Positions 36,166 to 44,655 of a DNA stretch of 64,000 bases are shown piece after piece. The notes beneath the pieces were generated by a model that made no database searches, was not told where the DNA came from, and worked only from the letters and a program-made list of their open reading frames with translations. Positions within the stretch are counted from its first letter, which is position 1. Each line of letters begins with the position of its first letter. The position numbers and the translations under genes are program-made. Source of the stretch: Saccharicrinis sp963665705. Lineage in GTDB: Bacteria; Bacteroidota; Bacteroidia; Bacteroidales; Marinilabiliaceae. The stretch is from positions 4,216,001-4,280,000 of the forward strand of contig OY762448.1 of NCBI GenBank assembly GCA_963665705.1, given 5' to 3'.

Positions 36166-37017
36166 TTATTCTACACTTAATCTATCAGGCCAAATATTTG
36201 GTAGTTCCCCACTAAACCCCATCTCAGGAAGATCATCTATAAGCTTCATTTCTTGTTTGGATAATTCAAAATTAAAAAGATCTATATTTTCTTCTATTCT
36301 TTCCTTTGTAGTAGATTTTGGAATAACAATTACATCGTGCTGAATAATCCAGCGTAAAGATATTTGTGAAATTGTTTTATTATGAGTTTTTGCTATCTTT
36401 TTTAAAATATCATTTCCGAATACTTTACCTCTGGCAAGTGGTGACCAAGCTTCAATTGCAATACTATGTTCTTTACAAAACCGGGTTACTTCTGGTTGCC
36501 AGTATCCTGGATGAAATTCAATTTGATTAACTGCAGGTATTACATTCGCAGTTTGAAATAGCGCACTTAAATGTTCTGGCCAAAAATTACTAACTCCTAT
36601 CGATTTTATTTTTCCTTGCGACTGCAATTTTTCCATAGCACGCCAAACATCAGCATTTGTTTGTTCCCAGTTCTCGTAATTCAATGCATTAGCTGGCCAA
36701 TGTATTAAATACAAATCAATATATTCTAAATTTAGCTTTTTTAAGGAAGTATGAAAAGCCTCTATTGTTTGATCGTACCCTAAACCATCTCGCCATACTT
36801 TTGTTGTAATAAATAATTCTTTTCTATCAATACCACTTGCCATTATTCCTTTACCTACAGCTATTTCATTTTCATATTTAGCCGCTGTATCAATCAAGCG
36901 ATATCCTTTCGCAATAGCTGATTGTATTGATTCGATACCTTCCTGCTCTGTGGCCTGATAGGTACCAAAACCTACCATTGGAATTTTATTATTATCGTTT
37001 AAGGTGAGTATTTTCAT
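36166..37017 (-). CDS. Aldo/keto reductase
   Basis: This 283-residue NADPH-dependent oxidoreductase has the complete tetrad D43, Y48, K73 and H106. The matching motifs are RLIDTAAKYENE, ITTKVW and LIHWP. The C-terminal cofactor site has IPKSTTKERIEEN. The fold is a TIM barrel and the length is normal for the AKR5 type (2,5-diketogluconate reductase or methylglyoxal reductase-like). The physiological substrate cannot be told from sequence. It is a single gene. Confidence 0.93.
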   Translation of the reverse strand: MKILTLNDNNKIPMVGFGTYQATEQEGIESIQSAIAKGYRLIDTAAKYENEIAVGKGIMASGIDRKELFITTKVWRDGLGYDQTIEAFHTSLKKLNLEYIDLYLIHWPANALNYENWEQTNADVWRAMEKLQSQGKIKSIGVSNFWPEHLSALFQTANVIPAVNQIEFHPGYWQPEVTRFCKEHSIAIEAWSPLARGKVFGNDILKKIAKTHNKTISQISLRWIIQHDVIVIPKSTTKERIEENIDLFNFELSKQEMKLIDDLPEMGFSGELPNIWPDRLSVE

Positions 37018-37195
37018 AAATTCTGTCTTTTCAATTTTTAGTATTGAGCAGAATATAAGAAAAGAGTATGTAATTAATGAACTAATTCATTATTTTTTCA
37101 TAATAACAGCAATAACTATGATCTAAAATTTTTTTTTGAAGTAAATATCTGCTGATCCGTAAATAGTAGGATCAAAAGTAGGTTAGGAAAATAAG

Positions 37196-37228
37196 AAAGG
37201 TTTCTTCTTAAAAAAAGAAGAAACCTTT
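37196..37228 (-). terminator. Terminator of the tRNA cluster
   Basis: A perfect 14-base stem (AAAGGTTTCTTCTT with AAGAAGAAACCTTT) with a 5-base loop starts 5 bases past the tRNA-Leu 3' end. The sequence after it on the minus strand is only moderately T-rich (CTTATTTTCC). Confidence 0.75.
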
Positions 37229-37232
37229 TACC

Positions 37233-37319
37233 TGGTACTCGAGGCGGGACTTGAACCCGCACGTCCTAATGGACACAAGATTTTAAGTCTTGCGTGTCTA
37301 CCAATTCCACCACTCGAGC
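37233..37319 (-). tRNA. tRNA-Leu (anticodon UAA)
   Basis: This is an 87-base class II tRNA with an extended variable arm. The acceptor arm GCTCGAG pairs with CTCGAGT (G1-U72 wobble). The anticodon loop CTTAAAA gives UAA, and the T loop is GTTCAAGTC. The 3' CCA is encoded. Confidence 0.95.
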
Positions 37320-37324
37320 ATCCT

Positions 37325-37400
<76 letters not shown>

Positions 37401-37414
37401 CTTTCAATAAAAAA

Positions 37415-37435
37415 GCCTCACAACTTTTGTAAGGC
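37415..37435 (-). terminator. Terminator inside the tRNA cluster
   Basis: GCCTTACAA pairs with TTGTGAGGC (one G-U) across a 3-base loop and is followed on the minus strand by six T residues. It sits between the tRNA-Val pair and tRNA-Gly. It would end the Val transcript or limit read-through into Gly-Leu. Confidence 0.7.
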
Positions 37436-37439
37436 TTAG

Positions 37440-37514
37440 TGGGCGATGAGGGAGTCGAACCCCCGACCCCTTGGGTGTAAACCAAGTGCTCTGAACCAAC
37501 TGAGCTAATCGCCC
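37440..37514 (-). tRNA. tRNA-Val (anticodon UAC), downstream copy
   Basis: This 75-base tRNA has the acceptor GGGCGAT, an anticodon loop TTTACAC giving UAC, and a T arm GGGGGTTCGACTCCC. CCA is not encoded (the flank reads CTA). Its sequence is identical to the copy at 37543-37617. Confidence 0.95.
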
Positions 37515-37542
37515 GATAATATATATCGGTGTAATTTAATAG

Positions 37543-37617
37543 TGGGCGATGAGGGAGTCGAACCCCCGACCCCTTGGGTGTAAACCAAGTGCTCTGAACC
37601 AACTGAGCTAATCGCCC
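37543..37617 (-). tRNA. tRNA-Val (anticodon UAC), upstream copy
   Basis: This is a perfect duplicate of the tRNA-Val 28 bases downstream, again without an encoded CCA. It is the first gene of the cluster, with a strong promoter 73-104 bases upstream. Confidence 0.95.
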
Positions 37618-37689
37618 CACTAATTTTAATTTGTTTTAAAAACTCAACATTAACCTTTGTTAGTGTTGCTCCTGTTTTCAAAAGCGATG

Positions 37690-37721
37690 CAAATATAGAG
37701 GTCTTTTTTGTTTTTGCAAAA
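37690..37721 (-). promoter_or_regulatory. Promoter of the tRNA-Val transcript
   Basis: On the minus strand TTTTG (37721-37717) is followed by 19 bases and TATATTTG (37697-37690). This is one of the best -33/-7 matches in the window. It lies just after the folC stop. Confidence 0.75.
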
Positions 37722-37734
37722 TTTTTTTTCAAAA

Positions 37735-39024
37735 TCACACAACTTCAGCAACAACAAAAGTACTTCCTCCTATGAATATCAAATCATTAGAAGATGCATT
37801 TTTTTTTGCATTTTTTTTTGCTTCCTCTATACTTGCATATTCATTTCCTATCAATTTATATTTTTCAGCTTCTTTTTTCAATAACTGAGCCTCCAAACCT
37901 CTCGGAATATTTGGTTTCACAAAATAATATTGTGCCTCCTTTGGTAATAATCTTAAAACCGCAGTTATATCTTTATCATTGACCATCCCCCAAATAACAT
38001 GAAGCTTTTGAAAAGCTGTATTCTTCAATTGTTCTACAATATCTTTTACTCCATCCTCATTATGCCCTGTATCACAAATTATAGCAGGATTTGCATCTAA
38101 AATTTGCCATCGCCCCAAAAGACCTGTATTTTTTACAACTTGACTTAAACCATCAAACACATTTTCATCAGTAATACTAAAACCTTTATTGACTAATACT
38201 TCAATTACTTTAATTACTGTCTTTAAATTCTTCTTTTGATACAAACCAAGCAAATCTAATGTCAAGTTTTCAAAAACTAATTTTTCATCTTTATACACCT
38301 GAAAAACTTGTTTACTATCAATACTGAGCATCGCTACAGGAATATCATATTCTGTAGAAGCATAAGATATAGGGGCTTTTCTATCTAAAGCTATAGAATC
38401 AAAAATTGGTTTTGTAATCTCATTATGTTCACCAATAACTACAGGAATACCTGCTTTAATTACACCTGCTTTTTCTCGGGCAATTAAAGCAGCAGTATCT
38501 CCCAATAAAGCGGTATGATCCAATCCTATATTTGTAATTACTGAACATTCAGGCATAATGATATTTGTTGAATCTAACCTACCTCCCAGCCCAACTTCAA
38601 CTACAGCAACATCAATATTATTCTGAGCAAAATATTCAAAAGCCATAGCCACAGTCATCTCAAAAAACGAAGGCTGTACATCTTCAATCATTTTTTGATG
38701 TTTTGAAATAAATTGTATAACATCCTCTTCTGAAATGCAAGTTCCGTTGATTTTAATTCGTTCCCTAAAATCCTTTAAGTGAGGCGATGTGTACAATCCT
38801 ACTTTCAGCCCGGAAGTTTGCAAAACTGAAGCCAGACAATGAGAAACAGAACCTTTCCCATTTGTCCCTGCCACATGTATTGTTTTATAATTTTGATGTG
38901 GATGACGAAAATACTCATCAAGTTTCAGAGTGTTTTCAAGGTTTGCTTTATAGGCAGTTTTACCTGATCGTTGATACATTGGAAGTTGAGAAAACATAAA
39001 CTCCAAAACTTCTTGATATGTCAT
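37735..39024 (-). CDS. folC: Folylpolyglutamate synthase/dihydrofolate synthase
   Basis: This 429-residue Mur-ligase-family enzyme has the P-loop VAGTNGKGSVSHCLAS (about 52-67), GLGGRLDSTNI (about 146-156) and the Mur-type GLDHT. It adds glutamate to dihydropteroate and to folates. Near the C-terminus the gene contains two tandem copies of the 12-base unit GCAAAAAAAAAT, encoding AKKNAKKNA. The unit could slip during replication. The length is normal and the frame is intact here. The gene is divergent from the PhoH gene. Confidence 0.95.
   Translation of the reverse strand: MTYQEVLEFMFSQLPMYQRSGKTAYKANLENTLKLDEYFRHPHQNYKTIHVAGTNGKGSVSHCLASVLQTSGLKVGLYTSPHLKDFRERIKINGTCISEEDVIQFISKHQKMIEDVQPSFFEMTVAMAFEYFAQNNIDVAVVEVGLGGRLDSTNIIMPECSVITNIGLDHTALLGDTAALIAREKAGVIKAGIPVVIGEHNEITKPIFDSIALDRKAPISYASTEYDIPVAMLSIDSKQVFQVYKDEKLVFENLTLDLLGLYQKKNLKTVIKVIEVLVNKGFSITDENVFDGLSQVVKNTGLLGRWQILDANPAIICDTGHNEDGVKDIVEQLKNTAFQKLHVIWGMVNDKDITAVLRLLPKEAQYYFVKPNIPRGLEAQLLKKEAEKYKLIGNEYASIEEAKKNAKKNASSNDLIFIGGSTFVVAEVV
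37797..37820 (-). repeat. Two A9 tracts (tandem 12-base unit) inside folC
   Basis: On the coding strand GCAAAAAAAAAT occurs twice in direct succession. Loss or gain of a whole unit keeps the frame; slippage of one A would alter the last 20 or so residues of FolC. Confidence 0.6.
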
Positions 39025-39124
39025 ATTTCTTTAACTTTATTTTTTTACATAATGTTAGTAAAACACTAAAATATTTACTTAAAATTAAATATCTTTAAGA
39101 ATGTTGAACTAAAAAACTCTGAGT

Positions 39125-40447
39125 ATGCCTAAAAAACGTAAGATCTTTATTTTAGATACAAACGTGATATTACACGATCACAAATGTATATACAACTTCG
39201 AAAATAACGATGTGATTTTACCAATTGTTGTACTCGAAGAATTGGATAAATTTAAAAAAGGTAATGACCAGATTAATTATCAGGCCAGAGAATTTGTTCG
39301 TGATCTAAATAATATTTCTGGAGAACAATTATTTAAAGAGGGTGTTGCTCTTGGCGAAAAGCAAGGGAAATTATTTGTTGCAACAGGTAAACCTTTTACC
39401 CAAACAATGCAAGATTCATTTTTTGAAAAATCTCCGGATCATAGAATACTTGCTATAGCCCTTCATGTAAAAGAAGAGTTTAAAACAAGAATTGTAACAC
39501 TTGTCACAAAGGATATCAATCTACGAATGAAGGCTAAATCCTTAGGACTTAATAGTGAAGACTATGAAACAGACAAGGTAAAAAACATTGATGTCCTTGA
39601 AAAGGGTGTGCGTATCTATGAAGAATTTGATGCAAAAACAATTGACACTTTGTATAGTACTGATGGTATACCAAAGAACGATTTCCCAATTCAGGATATG
39701 CCAGCCAACCAGTATTTTGTATTACGTAATAGCAATAAAAGCGTATTGGCACACTACGATCCTTTTAAAGAAATGATTGTTCGAGTTGAAAAACAACCTT
39801 GCTTTGGAATTGAACCTCGAAATGCAGAACAAACTTTTTCTTTAGATGCATTGATAAATCCTGAAATCAAATTAGTCTCTTTAACAGGAAAAGCAGGAAC
39901 TGGAAAAACTTTATTGGCATTAGCAGCAGCTCTGCAACAGAACAAGAGTTTTAAACAAATTTTGTTAGCCCGACCTATAGTTCCTTTATCAAATAGAGAT
40001 TTAGGTTTTCTTCCCGGAGATGTTAATGATAAAATTGGTCCTTATATGCAACCCTTATTTGACAATTTAACTGTCATCAAAGGTAGTCATGGTGCCAAAA
40101 GCAGAGAAAATATTTTAATTGAAGAAATGCAAAGGGATGGCATGCTTATCATTACTCCATTAGCCTACATTAGAGGACGTAGTTTATCTGACGTTTACTT
40201 TATTGTTGATGAAGCTCAGAACCTTACTCCACATGAAGTTAAAACCATCATTACCCGTGCCGGAGATGGAACAAAAATTATATTCACAGGAGACATTGAA
40301 CAGATTGACTCGCCTTATTTAGATAAAACATCCAATGGATTAGCCTATCTAACAGAAAAAATGAAAGGACAAGATGTCTTTGCTCATGTAAATCTAGTTA
40401 AAGGAGAAAGAAGCTATTTAGCAGAGTTAGCAAGTGACTTGTTATAG
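39125..40447 (+). CDS. PhoH-family ATPase with N-terminal PIN domain (PhoH2/YlaK type)
   Basis: This 440-residue protein has a PIN ribonuclease domain (about 1-150; FILDTNVILHD and VLEELDKFKKG). A PhoH ATPase domain follows (about 225-440) with Walker A GKAGTGKT and Walker B FIVDEAQNLTP. PIN-PhoH fusions act as RNA helicase-ribonucleases. It is monocistronic, with a clear terminator 23 bases after its stop, and divergent from folC. Confidence 0.93.
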   Translation: MPKKRKIFILDTNVILHDHKCIYNFENNDVILPIVVLEELDKFKKGNDQINYQAREFVRDLNNISGEQLFKEGVALGEKQGKLFVATGKPFTQTMQDSFFEKSPDHRILAIALHVKEEFKTRIVTLVTKDINLRMKAKSLGLNSEDYETDKVKNIDVLEKGVRIYEEFDAKTIDTLYSTDGIPKNDFPIQDMPANQYFVLRNSNKSVLAHYDPFKEMIVRVEKQPCFGIEPRNAEQTFSLDALINPEIKLVSLTGKAGTGKTLLALAAALQQNKSFKQILLARPIVPLSNRDLGFLPGDVNDKIGPYMQPLFDNLTVIKGSHGAKSRENILIEEMQRDGMLIITPLAYIRGRSLSDVYFIVDEAQNLTPHEVKTIITRAGDGTKIIFTGDIEQIDSPYLDKTSNGLAYLTEKMKGQDVFAHVNLVKGERSYLAELASDLL

Positions 40448-40469
40448 TTTAAATTAAATAATCTTAAAT

Positions 40470-40498
40470 TAAGGGTTGGAATAAGGCATTTCAACCCT
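40470..40498 (+). terminator. Terminator of the PIN-PhoH gene
   Basis: AAGGGTTG (40470-40477) pairs with CAACCCTT (40491-40498), followed by TTCTTTTTAG. Confidence 0.8.
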
Positions 40499-40507
40499 TT
40501 TCTTTTT

Positions 40508-40534
40508 AGTGTTAAACACTTTTAGCTATCTTTG
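40508..40534 (+). promoter_or_regulatory. Promoter and operator candidate for the mtaB operon
   Basis: TATCTTTG at 40527-40534 matches the -7 consensus, 70 bases before the mtaB ATG. Just upstream the odd palindrome AGTGTT-A-AACACT (40508-40520) occupies the spacer to the -33 region, where a repressor could bind. Confidence 0.45.
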
Positions 40535-40603
40535 AGCGCTTTTTGCATAACAAACAAACAAGACTAATTACCCCGACATTTATTTTAAAGTTAAATTGGA
40601 GAA

Positions 40604-41923
40604 ATGATCGATAAATCATTGTTTTTGGAGAAGAAAGTGGCCTTTCATACATTGGGGTGTAAATTGAATTTTAGTGAAACATCAACCATTGCGAGGGCTT
40701 TGATTAGTGAAGGATTTATTAAAGTAAAATACGACGAATTTGCCGACGTATATGTAATTAACACTTGTTCTGTTACTGAAATAGCTGACAAAAAATGCCG
40801 TCAGGCAATAAAAAAAGCTATAAAACAAAATCCAAATGCATTTGTGGTTGTAACAGGTTGTTTTGCGCAATTAAAACCTCAAACAATTTCTGAAATTCCG
40901 GGAGTTGATTTGGTTTTAGGCTCAAATGAAAAATTCAAACTTGCAGATTATCTGGGAGATCTTCAGAAGAAAGCCTCCGGAGAAATACACGCAGGTAAAA
41001 TAACAACCAATAAGGAATTTTTTCCTTCCTATTCAATAGGCGACAGAACCAGAACATTTCTAAAGGTACAGGATGGTTGTGATTATTACTGCTCTTATTG
41101 TACTATTCCTTTAGCAAGAGGAAAGAGTAGAAATGCAAATGTTAAAACGACTGTTGAATTAGCAAAAAAGGCAGTAGAAGAAGGTGCTCAGGAAATCATC
41201 CTAACAGGAGTTAACATCGGAGATTTTGGAAAAAGTACGAATGAAACGTTCTTTGACTTAATTAAAGAGCTTGAAAAGGTTGATGGTGTACATAGATATA
41301 GAATATCTAGTATTGAACCCAACTTATTGACAAATGAGATTATTGAATTTGTAGCAAAATCAAAAAAAATAATGCCTCACTTTCATATTCCTCTACAGTC
41401 TGGTTCAAATAAAGTATTGGCTTTAATGAAAAGAAAATACACGCGTGAACTTTTTGCGGACAGGGTTAAAACAATTAAATCTCTTATGCCTCATGCCTTC
41501 ATTGGAGTTGATGTCATAGTTGGTGTTCGGGGTGAAACAGAAGAGCACTTTGAAGATGCCATGAATTTCATTAAAGATATGGATATATCTCAATTACATG
41601 TATTTACTTATTCTGAGCGTCCAAACACAAAAGCCCTAACAATTGAACATATAGTTCCCATAAATGATCGAAAAACAAGAAGTCAGATATTACATGAGGT
41701 ATCTGATAAAAAAACAAGATTTTTCTATTCTAAATTTGAAGGAACCGAAGGCACTGTGCTTTTTGAAGGAAGCAATAACAATGGCTTTATGAATGGTTAC
41801 ACAGAAAATTATTTAAAAGTAAAAGTTCCTTACAATGAGGAACTAAAAAACAAAATACATCAAGTTAAACTAAATTCATTTATTGCTGATGAATTTGTTT
41901 TTGAAGCAAGCTTAAATGAATAG
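40604..41923 (+). CDS. mtaB: tRNA t6A37 methylthiotransferase MtaB
   Basis: This 439-residue radical-SAM enzyme has the N-terminal MTTase cluster cysteines C19, C55 and C86, and the radical-SAM C159-xxx-C163-xx-C166 (CDYYCSYC). A C-terminal TRAM-like region follows. It converts t6A37 to ms2t6A37 in tRNAs reading ANN codons. HTLGCKLNFSE is the usual MtaB start, distinct from MiaB and RimO. The next gene begins at or just after its stop, making it first of a four-gene operon with envelope genes. Confidence 0.93.
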   Translation: MIDKSLFLEKKVAFHTLGCKLNFSETSTIARALISEGFIKVKYDEFADVYVINTCSVTEIADKKCRQAIKKAIKQNPNAFVVVTGCFAQLKPQTISEIPGVDLVLGSNEKFKLADYLGDLQKKASGEIHAGKITTNKEFFPSYSIGDRTRTFLKVQDGCDYYCSYCTIPLARGKSRNANVKTTVELAKKAVEEGAQEIILTGVNIGDFGKSTNETFFDLIKELEKVDGVHRYRISSIEPNLLTNEIIEFVAKSKKIMPHFHIPLQSGSNKVLALMKRKYTRELFADRVKTIKSLMPHAFIGVDVIVGVRGETEEHFEDAMNFIKDMDISQLHVFTYSERPNTKALTIEHIVPINDRKTRSQILHEVSDKKTRFFYSKFEGTEGTVLFEGSNNNGFMNGYTENYLKVKVPYNEELKNKIHQVKLNSFIADEFVFEASLNE

Positions 41924-41936
41924 AAAAAATTATAAT

Positions 41937-42725
41937 ATGGATCTATCAAACCTATGTCAATCAGTTATAGAATTAGCAAAAAATACGGGGAAATACATCC
42001 TTGAAGAATCAGCTAAAACCAAACAAATAGAAGCTAAAGGTAAAAACGACTTTGTTACACACATTGATAAAGGTAGTGAAGAGCGTATAGTTAAAAGATT
42101 ATCAGAATTAATTCCGGAAGCTGGCTTTGTAGCAGAAGAAGGCACATCCGTTAAGGTTGGGGAAGAATACAACTGGATTGTTGATCCAATTGACGGAACA
42201 ACAAATTTTATCCATGGACTTTCACCTTTTGCTATCAGCATTGCTCTTGAGTATAAAAAAGAAATTATACTGGGAGTTGTATATGAGCTAGGTCTTAATG
42301 AGTGTTTCTATAGTTGGAAAGGTGCTCCTGCCTATCTAAACGGCAATGAAATTTCAGTATCTACGGCACCTACAATTAACGATAGCTTAATTGCAACAGG
42401 GTTTCCTTATACAAATTTCAGCCAGATTGATGGTTTTAATAAAACCATGGATTACTTCATGAGAAATTCTCATGGCTTACGAAGACTAGGCTCAGCTGCT
42501 ACTGATTTAGCCTACGTGGCCTGTGGTCGATTCGAAGGATTTTATGAATATGATTTAAAACCTTATGATGTAGCTGCTGGTGCATTTCTGGTTCTACAGG
42601 CTGGTGGTAAAAACTGTGATTTAAAAGGAGGCGATGATTATATTTATGGAAGAGGTATTATATCTACCAATTCATCAATATTTGATGAATTTAAAGATAT
42701 TGTTGTTAAATTAATGAATGAATAA
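41937..42725 (+). CDS. Inositol monophosphatase family protein (SuhB-like)
   Basis: This protein is 262 residues from the ATG at 41937. An ATG at 41916 would overlap mtaB by 8 bases and add seven residues, but MDLSNLCQSVIELAK is the usual family N-terminus. Metal-binding motifs are EEGTS, DPIDGTTNFIHG and the distal YDVAAG. The enzyme hydrolyses inositol phosphate or a related sugar phosphate with magnesium. The next gene starts at the base after its stop, so it is translationally coupled. Confidence 0.9.
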   Translation: MDLSNLCQSVIELAKNTGKYILEESAKTKQIEAKGKNDFVTHIDKGSEERIVKRLSELIPEAGFVAEEGTSVKVGEEYNWIVDPIDGTTNFIHGLSPFAISIALEYKKEIILGVVYELGLNECFYSWKGAPAYLNGNEISVSTAPTINDSLIATGFPYTNFSQIDGFNKTMDYFMRNSHGLRRLGSAATDLAYVACGRFEGFYEYDLKPYDVAAGAFLVLQAGGKNCDLKGGDDYIYGRGIISTNSSIFDEFKDIVVKLMNE

Positions 42726-43610
42726 ATGAAAAATATAGGCACACACATTGGTCTGTTTATTATTAAGCAAATAGGATTTTTACCTTTTTGGTTTATCTAT
42801 ATTTTATCCGATATTTTTTGTTTTATTATTCGCACCATTGGATATCGAAAAAAACTGGTTTATAAGAATCTTCGAAATTCATTTCCTGAAAAATCAGAAA
42901 AGGAGATAAAAACAATTGCAAATAAGTTTTACCATAGCTTGAGCGACGCATTCTTTGAAACATTTAAGCTTTATCGCATGGATGAAAAACAATTGCGTAA
43001 AAGAGTAAGTGTTAAAAACAGCGAATTACTGGACAGATATTACGATGAAGGAAAGGATGTTTTTGCAATAATGGCTCATTATGCTACTTGGGAATGGGTT
43101 CCTTCGATCAATCTATTTATTAAATCAAATGGCTCTGCAATATACCACCCTCTTAAAAGTAAACCCTATGATGAGTTTATGTTAAAACTAAGATCTAAAT
43201 GGGGATCTTTTAATTTCCCAATGAAAACCTCTTTTAGAAGCATGATGCAAATGAAAAGAGATGGCACAAGGTTTACATTAGGATTTATTGCAGATCAGTC
43301 TCCTAGTAGATTAAATGTCCAATATCAAACCATGTTTTTAAATCAAATGACACCGGTTCATTTAGGGGCAGAGAAAATGGCTGTAAAAACTAATGATCCT
43401 GTTGTTTTTATTAGATTAGATAAAATTAAACGAGGACATTATTGCATTGTTGTAGAACCTTTAGTTGAGAATCCTAAGGATTGTAAAGAATACGAAATTA
43501 CAGAAATACATGTTAAGCATTTAGAAAAAATTATCCGGGAAAAACCTGAATATTGGCTTTGGACGCATAACAGATGGAAGCATTCTGACCCTAACTTTAA
43601 AGTTCAATAA
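42726..43610 (+). CDS. Lipid A acyltransferase, LpxL/HtrB family
   Basis: This 294-residue protein has an N-terminal membrane helix (about 8-38) and an acyltransferase domain. The catalytic HxxxxE is HYATWE (about 119-124), with RFTLGFIADQSPS farther on. It should add a secondary acyl chain to lipid A at the inner membrane. It sits directly between the phosphatase and a glycosyltransferase gene with which it overlaps by one base (TAATG). Confidence 0.9.
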   Translation: MKNIGTHIGLFIIKQIGFLPFWFIYILSDIFCFIIRTIGYRKKLVYKNLRNSFPEKSEKEIKTIANKFYHSLSDAFFETFKLYRMDEKQLRKRVSVKNSELLDRYYDEGKDVFAIMAHYATWEWVPSINLFIKSNGSAIYHPLKSKPYDEFMLKLRSKWGSFNFPMKTSFRSMMQMKRDGTRFTLGFIADQSPSRLNVQYQTMFLNQMTPVHLGAEKMAVKTNDPVVFIRLDKIKRGHYCIVVEPLVENPKDCKEYEITEIHVKHLEKIIREKPEYWLWTHNRWKHSDPNFKVQ

Positions 43611-44647
43611 TGACCAAAGTTGCCATTGTTATACTAAACTGGAATGGAGAGACTCTCATAAAAGAGTTCCTCCCGCAAGTTGTTAAAAACTCAGTACATC
43701 AAGGAGTACAAGTCTTTGTTGCTGATAATGCTTCATCTGACAAATCTTTAGAAATTATCGATAGAGACTTTCCTTCTGTTAAAGTCATAAAACTTGATCA
43801 AAACTATGGCTTTACCGGAGGTTATAATAGAGCATTAAAACAAGTTAATGCTGAATATGTGGTTCTTTTAAATTCTGACGTAGCTCCTGCAGAAAATTGG
43901 ATAGAACCTTTAATAAAAGAGTTGGATGAAAATCCGCAAACAGCAATTTGTGCTCCTAAGATAAAGAGCTACCGTAACCTAGATCTGTTTGAATATGCTG
44001 GTGCTGCAGGAGGTTACATAGATAGATATGGATTTCCTTTTTGTAAAGGACGTATTTTCAATGAAATTGAGAAAGATATGGGACAATATAATCGTTCTGC
44101 GAATATATTCTGGGCTAGTGGAGCTGCGATGATGATACGAAAAGATCTCTACTTTGATTCCGATGGTTTAGACGAGGATTTTTTTGCACATATGGAAGAA
44201 ATTGATTTGTGCTGGCGACTAAAAAACAGAGGATGGAATATTCGTTATGTAGCTGACAGTGAAGTGTTCCATTTAGGAGGTGCAACTCTAGATTATAACA
44301 ACCCCAGAAAAGTGTACCTTAATTTTAGAAACAACTTATTTTTACTCACTAAAAATCTTCCTAAAAACAAACTATTTGTAAAATTAATACAGCGAATGTT
44401 ATTAGATGGCATAGCTAGTGTAAAATTTCTATTGACAGGTGAATTTAGAAATTTCTATTCAGTTCTTTTAGCTCATATTAAATTCTATATGAATTTTAAA
44501 ATTATGTACAAAAAACGAAAGCTAAATCAAAAATTAAATATTACTCAAAATCATAAAGAAATTTACCCTCACTCAATTGTAGCTCAATTCTTTATTCACA
44601 AAAAAACTAATTTCCAGGATTTATCAGAGCTTTACAAAATGGACTAA
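43610..44647 (+). CDS. Family 2 glycosyltransferase
   Basis: This 345-residue GT-A enzyme begins KVAIVILNWNGETLI. It has VADNASSDKSLEI, then LLNSDVAP as the DxD-like site, then FWASGAAMMIRKDLY and EEIDLCWRLKNRGW. It resembles rhamnosyl- or dTDP-sugar transferases of surface polysaccharide pathways. C-terminal basic and hydrophobic segments may bind the membrane. It ends the mtaB operon 8 bases from the convergent murF. The sugar and acceptor are unknown. Confidence 0.9.
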   Translation: MTKVAIVILNWNGETLIKEFLPQVVKNSVHQGVQVFVADNASSDKSLEIIDRDFPSVKVIKLDQNYGFTGGYNRALKQVNAEYVVLLNSDVAPAENWIEPLIKELDENPQTAICAPKIKSYRNLDLFEYAGAAGGYIDRYGFPFCKGRIFNEIEKDMGQYNRSANIFWASGAAMMIRKDLYFDSDGLDEDFFAHMEEIDLCWRLKNRGWNIRYVADSEVFHLGGATLDYNNPRKVYLNFRNNLFLLTKNLPKNKLFVKLIQRMLLDGIASVKFLLTGEFRNFYSVLLAHIKFYMNFKIMYKKRKLNQKLNITQNHKEIYPHSIVAQFFIHKKTNFQDLSELYKMD

Positions 44648-44655
44648 ATCTCTTT

